From: JBEHWX01 sp048498995
GTDB lineage: Bacteria > Bacteroidota > Ignavibacteria > OLB7
Length of the DNA: 59,584 nt
Direction: 5' to 3'
Assembly: GCA_048498995.1 (NCBI GenBank)
Contig: JBEHWX010000029.1
Location: 1 to 59,584 of the forward strand
The notes under the pieces were generated by a model. The model was not told the origin of the DNA. It saw only the letters and a list, made by a program, of their open reading frames with translations, and made no database searches. How positions within the stretch are numbered: position 1 is the first letter of the stretch; every line of letters begins with the position of its first letter. The position numbers and the translations under genes are program-made. This document shows, in pieces, positions 56,851 through 59,584 of the stretch.

Positions 56851-57003
56851 GGATGGGAGGAAGAGGAGACAGATGTGACAGAACCAGGTCAGGCTGTCGC
56901 TTTCTACACTCGAAGTATGACAGAATTTCCCGCCATTTTGTCACCTATAGTTGATCCCTATTCTGTAACCCTCGATTCTGCTTCAAAATCTTTGTTTTTG
57001 AAT

Positions 57004-57020
57004 TTGGCACGTCCCTTGGA
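57004..57020 (+). promoter_or_regulatory. Possible sigma-54-type promoter of hsp20
   Basis: TTGGCACG-TCCC-TTGGA resembles the -24/-12 consensus TGGCACG-N4-TTGCA. The -24 half is perfect and the spacing correct, but the -12 half has GG in place of GC. It lies 40 bp before the hsp20 ATG, a suitable distance. No sigma-54 activator is in the window. Confidence 0.35.
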
Positions 57021-57059
57021 TCATCGGTGCGTACCAACATTTCAAAGGAATGAGAGACT

Positions 57060-57506
57060 ATGTCGTACAACAGTGCAGATTGGATGCGAGAGGTCGAGAA
57101 CTTCTCAAACCGTATCAAGGATTACTTCGAGAACGTCGACATCCGCGTCGGCGATATGAAGAAGAAGCCGGGCTCGACCTCATCGTCCCCCTCGGTGGAT
57201 CTTCTCGAGGATGAGACCAACCTTTATCTGGTGGTCGAGCTTCCTGGGATGCGGAAGGAGGATATTCGCATCAACCTGAGCGGCGACCGTGTTCTCTCGA
57301 TCTCCGGCACGAAGAATCAGAATGACGGTTCACAGAAGCGGCTGATCGGCGAGCTCTGGTTCGGAAGCTTCAACCGCTCGGTCAACATTCCGGACCATAT
57401 CGAGATCGACAGCGATCGCATCTCCGCCTCCTATACCGACGGCGTGTTGCGCGTCACGCTCCCGAAGAGCGCCTCCAGCGCCAGCCGTCCCATCGAAATC
57501 ATCTGA
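57060..57506 (+). CDS. Small heat-shock protein, Hsp20/alpha-crystallin family
   Basis: A 148-aa ATP-independent holdase. The alpha-crystallin domain runs from about residue 43 to 143: SVDLLEDETNLYLVVELPGM, KEDIRINLSGDRVLSISGT, FGSFNRSVNIPDHIEIDS, then the conserved SASYTDGVLRVTLPKS (A-x-x-x-G-V-L motif). A short helical N-terminal arm (EVENFSNRIKDYFENVDIRV) and the end RPIEII (an IxI-type tail) should mediate oligomer assembly. It precedes dnaK by 85 nt, giving a heat-shock pair. No CIRCE element was seen. Confidence 0.96.
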   Translation: MSYNSADWMREVENFSNRIKDYFENVDIRVGDMKKKPGSTSSSPSVDLLEDETNLYLVVELPGMRKEDIRINLSGDRVLSISGTKNQNDGSQKRLIGELWFGSFNRSVNIPDHIEIDSDRISASYTDGVLRVTLPKSASSASRPIEII

Positions 57507-57591
57507 ACGATTCAACAACGGATACATCCACATCACACAACGCTTGCGCGGACATGGGGAACCCTCCGCGCGACTGTACTAGGAGAACACC

Positions 57592-59490
57592 ATGGGCAAG
57601 ATCATAGGAATCGACCTCGGCACCACCAACTCGGTGGTTGCCGTCATGGAGGGGACCACCCCGACCGTCATCGCGAACAGCGAGGGGGCTCGGACTACTC
57701 CGTCGGTCGTGGCATTCACGAAGTCCGGCGACCGTCTGGTCGGCCAGGCCGCCAAGCGCCAGGCGATCACCAACCCACAGAACACCATCTTCTCGATCAA
57801 GCGCTTCATGGGACGCTCTGTCGATGAGGTCAAGGAAGAGGAGACGATGGTGCCGTACGAGGTGGTCCGCGGCGAGAACAATTCCGCCCGCATCAAGATC
57901 GACGATCGCCTCTATTCCCCCCCCGAGATCTCGGCGATGATCCTTCAGAAGATGAAGCAGACGGCCGAGGAGTATCTGGGGCAGAAGGTCACCGAGGCGG
58001 TGATCACGGTGCCGGCTTACTTCAACGATTCGCAGCGCCAGGCGACCAAGGACGCCGGTGAGATCGCCGGCCTGCAGGTCAAGCGCATCATCAACGAGCC
58101 GACCGCGGCCGCGCTCGCCTACGGCCTCGACAAGAAGGCCCAGAACGTGAAGATCGCCGTGTACGACCTCGGCGGCGGCACGTTCGACGTGTCGGTCCTG
58201 GAGCTCGGCGACGGCGTGTTCGAGGTGAAGTCGACCAACGGTGATACCCACCTCGGCGGCGACAACTTCGACCAGCGCCTGATCGACTTCCTTGCCGACG
58301 AGTTCAAGCGCTCCGACGGCGTCGACCTGCGCAACGACCCGATGGCGCTCCAGCGCCTGAAGGAGGCGGCGGAGAAGGCCAAGATGGAGCTGTCGCAGAT
58401 GATGCAGACGGACGTGAACCTTCCGTTCATCACCGCGACGGCCGACGGGCCGAAGCACATGAATCTGACGATCACCCGCGCCAAGTTCGAGCAGCTCTGC
58501 GAGGACCTGTTCAAGCGGACGCTCGGCCCCTGCCAGCAGGCGCTCAAGGATGCCGGCATCACCCCGAGCGAGATCAACGAGGTGATCATGGTCGGTGGCT
58601 CGACCCGTATCCCGAAGATCCAGCAGCTTGTCCGCGAGTTCTTCGGCAAGGAGCCGAACCGGAGCGTCAACCCGGATGAGGTGGTGGCCATCGGCGCCGC
58701 GATCCAGGGTGGCGTCCTCACCGGCGATGTCCAGGACGTGCTCCTGCTCGACGTGACCCCGCTCACGCTCGGCATCGAGACCCTCGGCGGCGTGCTCACG
58801 CCGATGATCCCGTCGAACACGACGATCCCGACCAAGAAGTCCGAGATCTTCTCCACGGCGGCCGACAGCCAGCCGTCCGTCGAGATCCATATCCTTCAGG
58901 GAGAGCGTCCGATGGCGGCCGACAACAAGTCGCTCGGTCGCTTCCATCTGGACGGCATTCCGCCGGCGCCGCGTGGCGTTCCGCAAATCGAGGTGACGTT
59001 CGATATCGACGCCAACGGCATTCTCAACGTCTCGGCCCGCGACAAGGCCTCCGGTAAGGAGCAGTCGATCCGCATCACCTCCTCGAGCGGCCTGGCCAAG
59101 GACGAGATCGAGAAGATGAAGCGTGACGCGCAGGAGCACTCCGCCTCCGACCGGAAGCGGAAGGAGGAGGTCGAGCTCCGGAATCAGGCCGATCAGATGG
59201 TCTTCTCGACCAAGAAGCAGATCCAGGAGCTTGGCGACAAGCTGCCGGCCGAGGGGAAGACGAAGATCGAGAACGCCGTCGAGAAGCTCGAGAACGCGCT
59301 CCGCGGCGGGTCGATCGACGAGGTTCGCAGCTCCAAGGATGAGCTGGATCGCATCTGGAGCGAGGTATCGCAGCAGATGTACGCCGGCGGAGCTCAGCCG
59401 GGAGGTGACGGTGCTCAGGGTGGCGCCACCGGCGGCAACCAGGGTGGCGTCGAGGATGCCGATTACACGATCGTCGAGGACGAGAAGTAA
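57592..59490 (+). CDS. dnaK: Molecular chaperone DnaK (Hsp70)
   Basis: 632 aa, starting MGKIIGIDLGTTNSVVAV with AGGAG 7 nt upstream. The nucleotide-binding domain carries the three Hsp70 signatures (IDLGTTNS, VYDLGGGTFDVSVLEL, and EVIMVGGSTRIPKIQQLV), then the linker VLLLDVTPL. The substrate-binding beta domain (TTIPTKKSEIFSTAADSQ, GRFHLDGIPPAPRGVPQIEV) and helical lid follow, with a Gly-rich tail and the end VEDADYTIVEDEK, close to the usual EEVD-like acidic terminus of bacterial DnaK. It is complete. grpE and dnaJ are not adjacent in the window. Confidence 0.99.
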   Translation: MGKIIGIDLGTTNSVVAVMEGTTPTVIANSEGARTTPSVVAFTKSGDRLVGQAAKRQAITNPQNTIFSIKRFMGRSVDEVKEEETMVPYEVVRGENNSARIKIDDRLYSPPEISAMILQKMKQTAEEYLGQKVTEAVITVPAYFNDSQRQATKDAGEIAGLQVKRIINEPTAAALAYGLDKKAQNVKIAVYDLGGGTFDVSVLELGDGVFEVKSTNGDTHLGGDNFDQRLIDFLADEFKRSDGVDLRNDPMALQRLKEAAEKAKMELSQMMQTDVNLPFITATADGPKHMNLTITRAKFEQLCEDLFKRTLGPCQQALKDAGITPSEINEVIMVGGSTRIPKIQQLVREFFGKEPNRSVNPDEVVAIGAAIQGGVLTGDVQDVLLLDVTPLTLGIETLGGVLTPMIPSNTTIPTKKSEIFSTAADSQPSVEIHILQGERPMAADNKSLGRFHLDGIPPAPRGVPQIEVTFDIDANGILNVSARDKASGKEQSIRITSSSGLAKDEIEKMKRDAQEHSASDRKRKEEVELRNQADQMVFSTKKQIQELGDKLPAEGKTKIENAVEKLENALRGGSIDEVRSSKDELDRIWSEVSQQMYAGGAQPGGDGAQGGATGGNQGGVEDADYTIVEDEK

Positions 59491-59520
59491 GCGGCACCCT
59501 ATCCGATAGGTCTTGAAACG

Positions 59521-59584
59521 GCGGCGGGGGGGGGGGAGGGGGGGGGGGGTGTGTTTTCTTTTCTTTTTTTTTCTTTTTTTCTTT
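59521..59584. other. Low-complexity end of the sequence, probable artefact
   Basis: After about 30 bp of normal sequence behind dnaK, the window ends in a ~30-base poly-G run interrupted by one A, then a T-rich run with scattered C. No biological element I know has this form. Poly-G runs are typical of sequencing or assembly artefacts at contig ends, so the dnaK downstream region should not be trusted. Confidence 0.75.

Noticed and set aside
57507..57591. CIRCE element before dnaK
   Set aside because: The inverted repeat TTAGCACTC-N9-GAGTGCTAA is not present in the 85-bp gap or before hsp20.

Overview
The window looks like chromosomal DNA from a GC-rich member of the Bacteroidota/Chlorobiota (FCB) group, most like the Kapabacteria/Ignavibacteria lineage. 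The evidence is three C-terminal sorting domains of the type IX secretion kind, two IgGFc-binding-type surface proteins with HYDIN/choice-of-anchor repeats, Bacteroidota-style giant RHS-related proteins, and a canonical rimP-nusA-infB-rbfA-truB-ribF-rpsO-pnp block. The phylum is inferred from gene content only. The last ~64 bases are low-complexity sequence that looks like a contig-end artefact.

Left region (about 80-20930, all minus strand). A ~19 kb operon of six tightly packed genes encodes, in transcription order, an FG-GAP/ASPIC surface protein with a sorting tail, a 1638-aa RHS-associated protein, a 983-aa RHS-associated coiled-coil protein, a 278-aa exported protein, a 2498-aa RHS-repeat polymorphic toxin containing thrombospondin type 3 calcium repeats, and a SUKH-type immunity protein. 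Three of the five junctions are 4-bp ATGA overlaps. A terminator closes the operon. Upstream, and separate, are an OmpH/Skp-like periplasmic protein and a lipoprotein.

Middle (21.1-25.2 kb). A PH-like protein, a DrrAB-type ABC exporter and a beta-repeat protein run leftward. A divergent MarR regulator has a perfect palindrome just before its start codon.

Accessory island (about 25.2-32.3 kb, visibly AT-richer). Between marR and the 3' end of glmS lies an array of small, unrelated, mostly minus-strand genes. Two are recognisable immunity families (Imm32 and Imm74), and several others behave like immunity genes. Short promoterless fragments that look like toxin C-termini precede at least three of them. 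A 53-bp imperfect copy of the marR 3' end flanks one module, a piece of an IS5-family transposase is joined to a toxin-like tail, and a decayed IS5 transposase lies inside. I read this as an archive of orphan toxin-tip/immunity cassettes related to the RHS weapon at the left end.

Right half (32.4-59.5 kb). glmS, two IgGFc-binding-type paralogues on either side of a LolD-like ATPase, then on the plus strand the translation/RNA-processing block, guaA, a leucyl aminopeptidase, a gene-free stretch with a cluster of DnaA boxes (a possible replication origin), hsp20 and dnaK. Clear hairpin terminators divide most of these units.
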